Shown: piece after piece, positions 1 to 9,672 of the stretch
Position numbering within the stretch: the first letter of the stretch is position 1
How the letters are laid out: every line of letters begins with the position of its first letter
The notes under the pieces: generated by a model
What the model saw: only the letters and a program-made list of their open reading frames with translations
The model's database searches: none
Told to the model about the DNA's origin: nothing
Program-made: the position numbers and the translations under genes
DNA from: Nereocystis luetkeana
Lineage: Eukaryota > Sar > Phaeophyceae > Laminariales > Laminariaceae
Direction: 5' to 3'
Assembly (NCBI GenBank): GCA_031213475.1
Contig: JARUPZ010000008.1
Coordinates: 11,465,938 to 11,529,937, forward strand
Length of the DNA: 64,000 bases

Positions 1-9
1 TGCTCGAAT

Positions 10-125
10 CTCTGCATGCACAACAAATCCGACTATTATTCCGCATACATACCGATTGTAACACCGTCTCGATTTTTCGAAGTTAGCAGCCGAAAAAGGG
101 ATCGGGCCTAAATCTGAAGCTCAAC
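10..125. repeat. Dispersed repeat R8, copy 1
   Basis: This stretch aligns in the same orientation with 34826-34945. Shared landmarks are a CTGCAYGCACAA start, TTTTCCGCATA, TCGATTT-TCGAAGTT and GAAAAAGSGATCGGG. Homology in the other copy also continues upstream, so this copy probably extends past the left edge of the window. No open frame or terminal repeats were seen, and the class is unknown. Confidence 0.55.
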
Positions 126-629
126 CTCTGAACCGCATACGAAACAGCCTTGGTGTCATTTCCTCGAAAGTTGTGGAGCACATTGAGCGGCGGCGCCCTT
201 ATAGGGCGTGAGGGATAAGGGCCACAGTAAGGCAAACACTCAGCAATGTTAATGCGCACAAAAGTGCGTTTTCAGGCTTACACACCAATGAACAAGCGTT
301 CGAGACGAACTACTCGGTCTTGGACTTAATACATGATAGTGGACAATTTAGCGGGAGCATGTGATACGTTGGTTGTTACGGCGCCTAACCTACACATTAC
401 AGAGGCCACTTAGACGGGAACTCCCTAAAGTAGGGGGCGTGATGGCGACGTATTGTGAATGCGCCTTCGCCCCCCAGGGAAATATTTTCTTCGCGCAAAA
501 TAACTCAATGCGGCCATACGTTTCAGTACAGAGTAGGGTCTCCACATTGTTCCCTAGTTATTTGGGGATCTAGCGGCGTTATTTCTGGCCACAATAAGAA
601 ACGCGGTGAGTCTCTCGTCATCGTCTTGA

Positions 630-718
630 CCCCTTTAGAACCGCAGTCCCGTTTTGGGGGCAAACTACTTGAAGTTTGAGTGGTTTGTCCCCAAAACGGG
701 ACTACGGTTCTAAAAGGG
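630..718. mobile_element. Foldback MITE family F1, copy a
   Basis: This is an almost perfect 89-bp hairpin. The left arm starts CCCCTTTAGAACCGCAGTCC and the right arm is its reverse complement, ending GGTTCTAAAAGGG. Only a short spacer around ACTTGAAGTTTGAGT separates the arms. Four more copies lie at 2801, 2961, 27841 and 37162. It is too small to code for anything and is presumably moved by a transposase encoded elsewhere. Confidence 0.85.
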
Positions 719-1266
719 ATCCTATATCCCCATTCCTGGCCTTCCGGGCAACTCCAAAGTATCTTTTTTTTTTACCTTAACCCAAACTGGGGGCGCTATT
801 CTGTCACGCTGCGTTTGCGCGTTCGGCTGGTTCGTGCCTACCAGAGATAGGGTGTGACCCAAGGGAGGAACATCACTCCAGCTTGTCATTGTCTTCGGAT
901 CGGTCTTCCGCGTTCCTGTATCTTAACAGAGGCCTACAACTCGACCGAGATATGTTGCAGTGATCGATCCCGGTGGAAGTTAGGGGAGCACAAAAAGAGA
1001 AAAGAAATATAATAGTACCATGTCTCTCCGGCTATCTATTATAGAGTAGTATGACGATCTTGGGCCCTCCTACAAGAAGCAAAAAATGAGGGTTTCTTTT
1101 TTTTAGCGGAGACCTTTAATCAATAATTAATTTCCTAATTGTGGGATTTTGGAAGTTTGCAAGAAGATACGGAGGAGGCGTTTTCTGTGGCCATTAATCA
1201 ATTGTGTGGAATTCTTCAGAAGCGAAAATATCAAAATATCAGGAAAATTCAGAATCGCGTATTTAA
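719..1266. other. No recognisable gene
   Basis: I see no credible exon, RNA gene or repeat copy here. The short open frames have no family features and overlap on both strands. Confidence 0.5.
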
Positions 1267-1657
1267 CAGACAAATCGGAAAAATGGGAACGAAGCCTAAA
1301 ATGACAACCAAGCCGTATCTCCAGAACCATGTGGTGTATCAGATAACCAAAATGATCCTGCGAAACCCCTTGGCCAGCCCTGTGAGAGGAGCTCGTCAGA
1401 ACGGTCATGCTCCATCTCGTGCCTTCGGGTGGGCGCAAAAAGCGATATACGCTGGCTCTATTGTGATTTCTCTAGATGCTGGCTACCGCGGCGATGCCGA
1501 GGACTTCCAGCCTGAGCGACAGCTCATTCGAAGGCTGCCGTACAGCCCCACAGGACTGTCAACTTTTTTTCTTGGAGTTGTACACAATTGGTTTGCTTTC
1601 TAAAAAAAAACGTCCGTTCTCATTTTTTGTTTCGTTCCCATTTTTCAGATTTGTCTG
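1267..1657 (+). mobile_element. TIR element M1, copy a (391 bp)
   Basis: The element begins CAGACAAATCGGAAAAATGG and ends with the inverted complement, finishing GATTTGTCTG; the terminal inverted repeats are about 25 bp. Copies of the same length lie at 43543-43933 (minus) and 58639-59031 (plus), nearly identical throughout. It carries a 106-codon open frame (1283-1603). Differences between copies nearly all change the amino acid, so I do not regard the frame as under selection. It looks like a non-autonomous DNA transposon (MITE) of undetermined superfamily. Confidence 0.85.
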
Positions 1658-1800
1658 CTAAATTTGAAAAACCCCTAAAACCAGCAAGTTCTGGAAGATT
1701 GGGAAATCGCCGGGAACACTTTTGGAAAATACGGGGAAAAACAAACCTCTCCGGTAAGCATGACCTCAAACAGCACACTGAATTTGAGTAGGTTTAGCAG

Positions 1801-2091
1801 TCTGGGAGAAGGGATCTTTAGGGATGTTTTTTACTTGAAAAATGTGTAGCGTGGTCTGCACTCCGGAATCGTCGTCCGCATCTATCTGAGAAATTTCCTG
1901 GTTCGATGCAAACGCGGTTACGCCGAGTTTATAGCGAGTTTTGGCCCGTTTTGGCTGCGGTTCGGGGTTAGGGTCAGGGTTAGAGTTAGGGTTAGAGTCA
2001 GGGGTTGGATTTGGTCTTCGCCCGTACCTTGATCCCAACAGGAACCAAAACATCCGAACAACCTACCAACCTAAAGATCCCTTCTTCCAGA
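1801..2091. mobile_element. TIR element M3, copy a, with telomere-like core
   Basis: The left end TCTGGGAGAAGGGATCTTTA is matched in inverse by the right end, TAAAGATCCCTTCTTCCAGA. The interior contains GGGTTAGGGTCAGGGTTAG-type repeats (about 1967-2003). A reverse-oriented, more diverged copy lies at 31375-31628. The TTAGGG-like units are therefore part of a mobile element and not a chromosome end. Confidence 0.75.
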
Positions 2092-2176
2092 TTGTTAAAG
2101 GTCCTCCAGGATTTTATTTTAATCTAGTGTTACTCAAAACTCTGAAACTTCGAAATATCATATATATATAAAGCCG

Positions 2177-2495
2177 GTCGCCCCGGTGGTTCAAGTGGTC
2201 AACCTCGAATTCTACTTGTTTGAGTCCTGGGTTCGAGCCCTAGGAGGGTCGGACTTTGACTTTATTTGCAAAAATAAAAAAAGGGATTCAATTGTTGAGA
2301 GCGCCTTGCAGCGTGGGTAGGCACAATTCGATGCGAGTCGACGAGGGAAGAAAAGGCTGAAATCTTCTCGCGATAAAAATGAAGGCACGTACCGTAGCGG
2401 GAAGGGGGGAGAAGAGCCTGCTATGTGACCCCGGATCTGAGTTACGAGTTGGAAGGAGAGAGAGAAGAAGATGTGCGAAGATAATGAATGGGATA

Positions 2496-2541
<46 letters not shown>
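2177..2541 (+). mobile_element. tRNA-derived SINE family 1, copy a
   Basis: The head carries an A box (TGGTTCAAGTGG, 2187-2198) and a B box (GGTTCGAGCCC, 2230-2240), which are the internal RNA polymerase III promoter signals of a tRNA-like sequence. About 250 bp of tRNA-unrelated body follows. The element ends in a (TA)n run from about 2500. The second copy (31625-31971) is nearly identical but ends in poly-A. Open frames spanning it are by-products. Confidence 0.85.
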
Positions 2542-2543
<2 letters not shown>

Positions 2544-2800
2544 ATCTGCATTTATTTCAAACTCCGTACGACGTCCTCTACTTCCAAGTGGTATGGACAA
2601 GTCGCCGAAACCCTATACCCTGGTACTTGATAATATATTTCTCAGTGACCTACACGACGTACTCGTGCACTACTACTATACTACTGCTGTACGTATAGAA
2701 ACCAAAATATTATGAGCAAATTTCCAAGTGAGTGTTTAACCCTCCTGTATACGGGGCAAGACATCCAGTCAGTACCCGCCAACGGCGTTGCATCATATTA

Positions 2801-2885
2801 TTTAGAACCCCAGTCCCGTTTTGGGGACAAACTACTTGAAATTTGACTGGTTTGTCCCCAAAACGGGACTGCGGTTTTAAAAGGC
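2801..2885. mobile_element. Foldback MITE family F1, copy b
   Basis: This hairpin shares the CAGTCCCGTTTTGGGGACAA arm with the other F1 copies, and the inverted arm ends GCGGTTTTAAAAGG. The outer left end is slightly worn (TTTAGAACCCC). It lies about 75 bp from copy c, so two foldback elements sit side by side. Confidence 0.8.
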
Positions 2886-2960
2886 CCTTCGAAGGTTGAG
2901 GCCTACTGTAGTCGGGTGCCATACTCGTGCGAGTACGAACCTCCGCACGAGTATTATTAA

Positions 2961-3049
2961 CCCCTTTGGAACCGCAGTCCCGTTTTGGGGACAAACTGCT
3001 TGAAGTTTGAGTGGTTTGTCCCCAAAACGGGACTGCAGTTCTAAAAGGG
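2961..3049. mobile_element. Foldback MITE family F1, copy c, with extended arms
   Basis: This is the standard F1 hairpin, but its inverted symmetry continues outward: CGAGTATTATTAA on the left pairs with TAATAATAC..CGAG on the right. The right extension is interrupted by CTGGTAC, which creates TACCTGGTA at 3057-3065. That interruption is one of the five comparative cases for the 7-bp micro-insertion. Confidence 0.8.
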
Positions 3050-3065
3050 CTAATAATACCTGGTA

Positions 3066-3973
3066 CGAGATAGTAGTAGCGTGCGCTCAGAATGGTGGCA
3101 ACAAACCAGCACAGCTTGACCCTCGACGACAAGTTGGCGAGCTAATCGTGGGCGCCTTTTTGTCGGCAGTATTGTACGATAGATAGCATTCCATCAGTTT
3201 CGAAATTCCAAGCATGCATATCCTCAACAACGGAATGGAAAGAAGCACGTACAGCAGTACGAGTAGTAGCAGGTGGCGGTGGTGGCGAAAAAAGATGTGT
3301 TCTGACTTCCAGATATCGAACGGCTTCGGGGTATTTTTTCAACCGTGAAACAAGTTTGCCTGGTCTACATCCATCTGCTGTGTTGTGGTGCTCGTACTTA
3401 TCTAGTAGTGAGTGGGTGTCCTGTAAGCCTCCGTCCAGTGTTTGTGTGTTTGTGATTGTTCTCCTAACCGTCTGGAAAAAAAATCACACGATTGGGACCT
3501 CATTGCGAGCATTATTGCGTCATAATCGTACGCTGTAATAACAGAAGAAGAAGTAGAAGTGCATACAAGCGTATCTATCTGTTGTCGGTCTATACGTAAA
3601 CGAAGACGACGCTCCCCTCCGACGTTGAGGTTTTGCCAACTCGGGGTATCGAAGCAGTTTGAGTCGCCAAAGAGGAGGGAGACGCAAGCAAGCAATGCCT
3701 ATACGCCTCGCAGTCGGCTTCGGGGCGCAAGCACCAGGTTGGGACGCTATTAACACAATAAAAAAGTACCTTCGCTGAGCAGGGAGCACTCTATCACGCC
3801 GCACGCACGACATAATCGATTTTGATTCAAGAACCCTGAGGGAAGTTCTCGCGTTTCTACAGCAAACAACACGCCGCCGTTCACGAGTAGTAAAGGAAAA
3901 TGAAAGGGGGAGGGATACAACAGAATTTCTCGTGTTTGCCCTTTTCGTCTTCATGGTTTCAAGACACCTGCTG
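3066..3973. other. No recognisable gene
   Basis: Open frames of up to 144 codons exist on the minus strand but show no family features. I found no exon flanked by credible splice signals. Confidence 0.4.
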
Positions 3974-4084
3974 CTATTTACGGGGGAACATAGTTAATAG
4001 GACCAAATATTGTTTGTAAAATGGTTAAATATATACGTGTTTATGTTTACCATAGGTCCTGTTAACTATGGTCCCCCGTAATAG
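3974..4084. mobile_element. Foldback element F2, copy a
   Basis: The arms CTATTTACGGGGGAACATAG and its inverse (CTATGGTCCCCCGTAATAG) enclose an AT-rich spacer of about 45 bp. The inner part (GTTAATAGGACCAAATATTG) recurs at 37268-37507, where the family has a longer interior. Confidence 0.75.
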
Positions 4085-4365
4085 TCATAGTGCAACCTTG
4101 ACCTTATGATGCCGGCAGCGTCCACAACGTTTCTACTACTACTATTATTGTAATACAGAGGCACCAGAAGACCTCCACGACAACGGCCCAATCGTCTGTA
4201 TTAGTATCCCTTCCAGCCCGCGTGGGTAACGAGGAAAAAATCACGTACCAGAGGCAGACAGACGTGGATGTGTTCCCCACCGCTACGTACAGTAGTAGTA
4301 CCACAGCCGGGTGCTACGATCCCTGACGCCGGTGAAGATGCATTCGTGGGGGTGATCGAACCTAC

Positions 4366-4424
4366 CTGGCCGTGGACAAAGCCGAGGAGGTTGCCAACGC
4401 GAGCAAAACCCAAGACTTGACCAT
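4366..4424 (-). CDS. Orphan signal-peptide exon 1 of a third beta-helix paralogue
   Basis: Read on the minus strand, this is a 59-nt exon from ATG to GCCAG followed by a GTAGGT donor. It encodes MVKSWVLLALATSSALSTAR: a short basic start, a hydrophobic core and a small-residue cleavage region. It has exactly the length, phase and donor position of exon 1 of gene A (36816-36874) and gene B (42724-42782). The sequence upstream of the ATG also resembles that of gene A. No matching exon 2 was found below 4366, so the rest of the gene is off the left edge or lost. The longer minus-strand open frame across this site reads a different frame and is probably not coding. Confidence 0.6.
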
Positions 4425-4751
4425 CCTCCAGTAGTACGAGTCGGTTGGGGGTGGTGTCGAGATGGGGAAGTCGGTCGTGTTTGCGGATGAGTACTTGACT
4501 GCAGTGTATGCTGCTGCTGCGACGGGTACTCAGACTAGCGCGGCAGACAAATTCTAAAAGGGAGAAACTCAAATATACTGCTGTCTTCGGAAATTCCCAT
4601 TTTTATCATCACTCTACGTATGTATACGTATCATTTACCAGGTATACGGGTACGTGCGTATGAGGTCAGTAATACAAATTGACCGCTTTTTCTGTACGAT
4701 ATTTTGAATGAAAATAAGAAAAGCCCATCAGATCTCATTTTGCTCGGGATG

Positions 4752-5333
4752 GTGTGCGTGTGTTCTTCACATTAAAAAACCGTTCTTTCTACCCGTCGAC
4801 ATCCAGCACAGCAGTGTTCGTGACAATTCTTCAATCAATCCTAGAAGGCGTCCCCGGTGGCTTGGTGGGTGGTCCGCGTGCCTATCAAGATCAATTTCGT
4901 CGGTTCAAGCCCCACCGAGTGCATGCTCGTAAGGGCTGTTTCTTGGATGAAAGAAATTGATTGGCGGAAAGAGCGAGGGCGTGAGTTAGCTACATTCGAT
5001 GAAAATCGACGAGCAGTGGGAATGCTGAACCCTATGCGCGACAAAAAATAAAGGCACGTACCGGGGGGGAGAAGGGTAGACACCTGTGACCACAGCTTGT
5101 CCAGAAGGTCGTCGAGGGTAAAACCTCCTGCGAGTTAGGCTGGAAAGTGGAAGTGACGATATAAAAAAAAAAAAAAAAAAGAGATGCAAGTTGTTCTTCT
5201 GTGGTCACAAAACTAGGCAACAGAGATACTACGTTGCCACGTACCAGGTATGCAGCAAGGACAGCAGTGGGCATTGCAATGTCATGTCGTCATATTGGGT
5301 ACGACGGGCACGACGGAACTGAAAGATTAAAAG
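4752..5333 (-). repeat. Dispersed repeat R5, copy a, split by a SINE
   Basis: Read on the minus strand, 5333-5181 then 4847-4752 aligns with the uninterrupted copy at 35452-35655. Shared landmarks are GGCAACGTAGTATCTCTGTTG, CTTCTAGGATTGA and GATGTCGACGGGTAGAAAGA, with an (AC)n-like tail. The SINE at 4848-5180 sits inside. A third, more diverged copy is at 33455-33600. The class is unknown; the microsatellite tail suggests a retroposon. Confidence 0.75.
4848..5180 (+). mobile_element. tRNA-derived SINE family 2, copy a
   Basis: The head CCCCGGTGGCTTGGTGGGTGG contains an A-box-like TGGCTTGGTGGG, and GGTTCAAGCCC about 45 bp later is the B box. The body ends in a run of about 18 A. Other copies are at 34129-34471 (minus) and 41765-42096 (plus). 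Insertion into repeat R5 is shown directly by the uninterrupted R5 copy at 35.5 kb. Confidence 0.85.
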
Positions 5334-6355
5334 TTTTCTACTTCATTTTTATTTCAGAGTGCTTGGATATAGTCCGTAAAATGTGAAAACGAAAACCCTG
5401 GTCGCCAGCTGCCCTCTCCAAGCGTCCACACGGAACTCGCACGCACACATCTTCCCAGGAAGCGGCAAGGAAAACTATCTAAACGCGAAAACTGCTTTCT
5501 CGCCTTGGACAGATCATCATTCACAGTTACTTCACTTATTAGTTGCTCTTGTGAGAAGGTTGTTGTAGGTCTTCTCGGTCCCCACCTCCATTGTAAGAGG
5601 TCGTGCAGGATTTATTTATTACCTGTTGTCCAAACCCCAGGAAACATACGGTCTGTACGTGCTGGGTCAGGTAGATTCTACCGGCCCCACCCAGCAACAT
5701 AGGCTACTACAGTAGATCAGACAAGATCCGGAGTACATCTGCCTGGATAGATCTACACTATTAGATTTTGCAATACCAGTCGATGACTTGTCCGGGGTGT
5801 CCAACTCTCAACTGCTTCCACGAAATATACACTCGTTTCTTGTGACCAACTATTTACTATATTGTGAGGAAATTATGTGGCTCCAGGAACCCAAATTAGT
5901 CACTGTTATGCCTACAGATCACCATTTATTTGTATTATTGTTTCCTACGTAGTCATCCGACAACGTGCAGCATGATCTTCAATATTGAAATTTTTATTGT
6001 ATGAACACCGATCGATACACTCCTTCTGGAGATCAACCCCCGACAGAATTCCGAGTCCTTCCTGGAGCACTTCTTCTATGTTGTCCTGTGGCAACCAGTT
6101 TGATTTTTAGTGCTACTATTCTCAGGTTTTTCTGCCGACGCGGGGTTCTTGGATACAACAAGGGCAACAACAATGTTTTCTGCTGTGTTTTTTTGTATAA
6201 TAACTTGACCCTGGAACTGACACATTACATGCCTGAACAGTTAAACTACGAGCCTGGGAAAACGGAAAACTACCCCGGCAAGCTCCTCGGGAAACCGCGG
6301 GCAGCAGGCTGAGGAGTTTGCCGGTGTAGTAAACGCTCTCAACGATGAAGATAAC
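5334..6355. other. No recognisable gene
   Basis: Short open frames (up to 103 codons at 6001-6312) have no recognisable domain. No repeat family was identified. Confidence 0.45.
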
Positions 6356-6356
6356 G

Positions 6357-6489
6357 CATACTTCTGGCTTGAAAACTTAGTTCCCGGACCCCAAACAAAA
6401 ACCTCCTTTCTATTACGTAGTAACCCATACTTCTGGCTTGAAAACTTAGTTCCCAGACCCCAAACAAAAAACCCTTACTCTTACGTAGT
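6357..6489 (+). repeat. Two-copy tandem duplication, period about 69 bp
   Basis: CATACTTCTGGCTTGAAAAC followed by TTAGTTCCC-GACCCCAAAC and an AC-rich/TTACGTAGT tail occurs twice in direct succession, from 6357 and from 6426, with few differences. Confidence 0.8.
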
Positions 6490-6823
6490 CAGTCGATGAA
6501 AAACAAATGAATGGGTGGAGATCTTACTGTCTTACTCTTTTGCTGCCTACCAAATTGATCGCCCGCATCTACATCGTGTTTTGAATTATGTTTTAGACTC
6601 AGGGTGCCTGGGTTTTTAGCAAAACAATATTCGGCAATATATATGCTGGTAGGCCATACGGACCGGTCGCCACCGGAAAATGAATGGAAGATGGAACGAA
6701 GGAAATCTGGGTTTTGTGCAGAGATACCGAATCGTTGGCACGCTCGAGAAGCAGGGACGGGGGATAGGGCCGTCAAGTTGATGGATGGAGTTGCTTGTAC
6801 GGAGTAGACAGGGGGCGGGAGAA

Positions 6824-7063
6824 TCACCCCACGGTAGGGGTTGCACGTTTAGGACCAAAGGTTTCTGGCCGATTGAGTTCCCTAAGTAGTGAGGAACTAC
6901 CAGTGAGGATGTAAAATTACCAAAATGCTCGTTTTGGGACTAGCGCATACAAGTGCCGGTCGGGTGGTGCGAACGAATTTTCTCCAAGTAGTGTATCGGG
7001 TGAGATACTGAGCTCCTATTGTGAGGGGCTCAGGAACTTCCGGTGCACCCCTACCGTGGGACG
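6824..7063 (+). mobile_element. TIR element M2, copy a (240 bp)
   Basis: The left end TCACCCCACGGTAGGGGTTG is inverted at the right end (GCACCCCTACCGTGGGA). The second copy is at 7404-7645 in the same orientation, and a third at 26822-27059 in reverse. Shared interior landmarks are GACTAGCGCATA and GTATCGGGTGAGATA. It looks like a MITE; copies are about 70-80% alike by eye. Confidence 0.8.
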
Positions 7064-7403
7064 AAGGGCTGGGTTGAGAAGGAAGAATATCACGTATTAA
7101 ACGTACGGGGCTCTCCTCGTGGGCGCGGGGGAGCAGGGGTTTGGCTCTGGGGGGGGAGATCCGCAAGATGAAATAATGTATATTAATGCCTGAATTATGA
7201 GACAAATAAATAACGGGTGTGTACCGCCAACGTACCACTTCAAAATGAGATATCATCCATTGAAAATCGTCGATAAAGTGCACGAATTTTTCTTTTTTTT
7301 TCTTTAGGGCATCATCAGAAAGAAGCAGACGACGGGCGAACTGCTGTCGTCTTTATTCCCCCAACAACTACATTTTTTCCCGGCACCTCAAACAATACCA
7401 GAG

Positions 7404-7645
7404 TCACCCCACGGTAGGGGTTGCATATTTTTGGGTTAAATATTTCTGACCGACTGAGTTCCCCCAGTCAGTGAGAAACCAGCAGTTGGGATGAAATGTT
7501 TACTCGTATATTCGTTTTAGGACTAGCGCATAGAAGAGCTGGTAGGGTGGCGCGAACAGTTTTCTTTCAAGTACTGTATCGGGTGAGATATTGAGCTCCT
7601 GATGTAAGAGGCTCAGGAACTTCTGGTGCACCCCTACCGTGAGAT
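7404..7645 (+). mobile_element. TIR element M2, copy b
   Basis: This has the same termini and interior as the copy 580 bp upstream, again starting TCACCCCACGGTAGGGGTTG and ending CACCCCTACCGTGAGA. The open frames across it read through the element and are not supported as genes. Confidence 0.8.
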
Positions 7646-9329
7646 GGCTCACCAGTTGCTTCTCGTAGCAATATCCCTCCCTGAACATGTGATATATTCC
7701 CTGGGGTGCAGCTCGTAGTAAACATGAATGGCAGGGGAAGAGCCAACAATGTGGCATGGGGACACCATTGGCGAGGCTCACCAGGTACTGCCTGCAGCAT
7801 GAAGTACTGGGTTTTCTAGTACGGAAGTTGAACCATACTTGATGTTTGTCGAAGAGCACTCCAAATATGAAGAGAGTCTCAAATCGCTATTCTGAATACT
7901 ACAAAATGTACGTCAGAATTTCACTTTTTGATGATGCTGTACGCACCCGTACAATTACACCTATGCTTGGTTTTAGACACAACTGGTCGTAGGATTGCTC
8001 CCGCCTCCTACCAGTCCACCGCGTAGAGTCTTTGCCGTCGAGCGTCCCTGCCTTGTGTCCACGGGCCAGCGCCACGGATCGGCAGCCTTCTCTCGCGCGC
8101 GTCCCGTGCTCGATGACGGCGTCTGAACTTCAGCGACGTATCACCGGAAAAATAATCTAGACGAGTCATTACCTCCACATTAGAGTATAAACACACGCCC
8201 TCCCGACAGCGTCGGCCACCTGCCCTGCCAGCGCCGCCATCGTAGGGGCCTGTGTGAACGCCCGGATCTTGAGACACAATACATATATATATAGTGTTGC
8301 ACCCCCGGGAACGGCATGCCACCCAGGTGTCGTTTTGTGGCTGGTCTGGTGTCTATATCCCTATCCCGCACCTTCAATCTAGTCTCAGCTCGTTGTAGAA
8401 TCAGCTTAGCCTATCACAGGTCCTGCCTCACTTCCTATCCGTCTCCTGTCCTTTTTTATCGGGGGGAGGGAAGTAGGTTCTCCTCTTCTCACAGTGTGAC
8501 AATTCCGAGATCCAGGCAAGTGTATAACAAGGGGGTCTTGGAGAAACCCACTGTGCGATGGCATCCAAGTTGCGTGTGATGCATGCGTTATACTGCTATC
8601 CATGCGACACGAATGTGCGTATGATTCCACGGCCTTAGACAGTCTTATTATACGGATCGGTAGACGAATTTGTTCCTGGTTGGTTTCGCTCCGTCTGTTC
8701 CTTTTCTTCGGCTACACCAATATGGCGAAGGGTCTCCACTTGGCATTGCTGTGTTCAGATCCGGAGCTAATACCCTCAGGGACCAACGTAGCAGCGGCCC
8801 AGAAATTCCCGTGCTTGGAATTGCAAACCAGCGACAACCCACATGACACCAACACGATCGCTTTCCAAAGTAAACAGTAAGCTGGCTCTATATCGCAAAG
8901 TTTCACGAAGGCAGCCCACTGGCTGATAAAAATTCGCGAAGGTTTCGTGCGACACGGCGATATGTACAATGAATCATCTTTGATCGTCGGTGCTTGTGGG
9001 GGTGTATGTCCTCCGTCTGCGCGTGGAACGCCCTTAGATAATGTGGAGCACGCTCCAATGGGTGTTCCGTCTCTCTCCCAGGCTCCAGACTGCGATTCGG
9101 CGCTCTGGTATGGCACCTAAGGGGTCCGTACAGTACTACATAACGGCACAATCCTCTCCTACGGCGTCAATACCATACCGCCATAATTATGTACTATTAA
9201 TATGCCACACGACCACGGGCAACGTCAGGATATATATAGCGCCACCGGGGGGGACGTGGCCTTGCCGCTGGTATTATACACAGATAGTGGAAAAGCTGGC
9301 GAAACTCATGGGTCTCATGTAGCATATAT
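7646..9329. other. No recognisable gene
   Basis: Both strands have open frames of up to 134 codons, but none shows a known domain, and no exon-intron pattern was evident. The GC-rich part at 8000-8260 is the densest in open frames and would be the place to look for transcripts. Confidence 0.4.
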
Positions 9330-9510
9330 TCACAGACCGACGCCACCAACACGTTGCATAATAATGCTCGTACATTTGACAGCGAAATCTTATATCCACA
9401 TCGTGACTGCCGATTTGAATCGCTTCCACCCTCCGAATTCTCACACCCGATAAAAACATTGGGAATGCCTTTCATGAGGGGTGTAGGCATGGTCACCAGT
9501 TTTTGAACAA
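9330..9510 (-). repeat. 3'-flank segment shared with gene A
   Basis: CCGACGCCACCAAC, ACTTGCAT-like sequence and GTGTAGGCATGGTCACCA occur in the same order here and at 23656-23815, just beyond the stop of gene A. It lies about 160 bp past the stop of the gene fragment at 9673-10349, matching the spacing at gene A. The fragment was therefore copied with its 3' flank. Confidence 0.5.
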
Positions 9511-9672
9511 TAAGGTTGAGGACTTCTAGCGTTAATGTACTGCTGCGATGCTTCATTTTGCGGTTATCTGCCCCGGGGTTCTGCGAACAAGCTAATCAGT
9601 CACACGCGCATGATGCCAAGAGTCGAACGACAACGCTCGGCTAAGCACTCCAACGCAACGCGCCGTGCACGA

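Noticed and set aside
1967-2003. TTAGGG-like repeats as a sign of a chromosome end
   Set aside because: They lie inside a TIR element that has a second copy at 31.4 kb, and unique DNA continues on both sides.
4201-4572. Minus-strand frame that at first looked like RCC1-type repeats (…VLLEDGQVLGFARVGNLLGF…), with a relative at 36.8 kb
   Set aside because: The conserved part is a 59-nt block starting at an ATG in another frame and ending at a GT donor, identical in design to gene B exon 1. It is explained as a signal-peptide exon.
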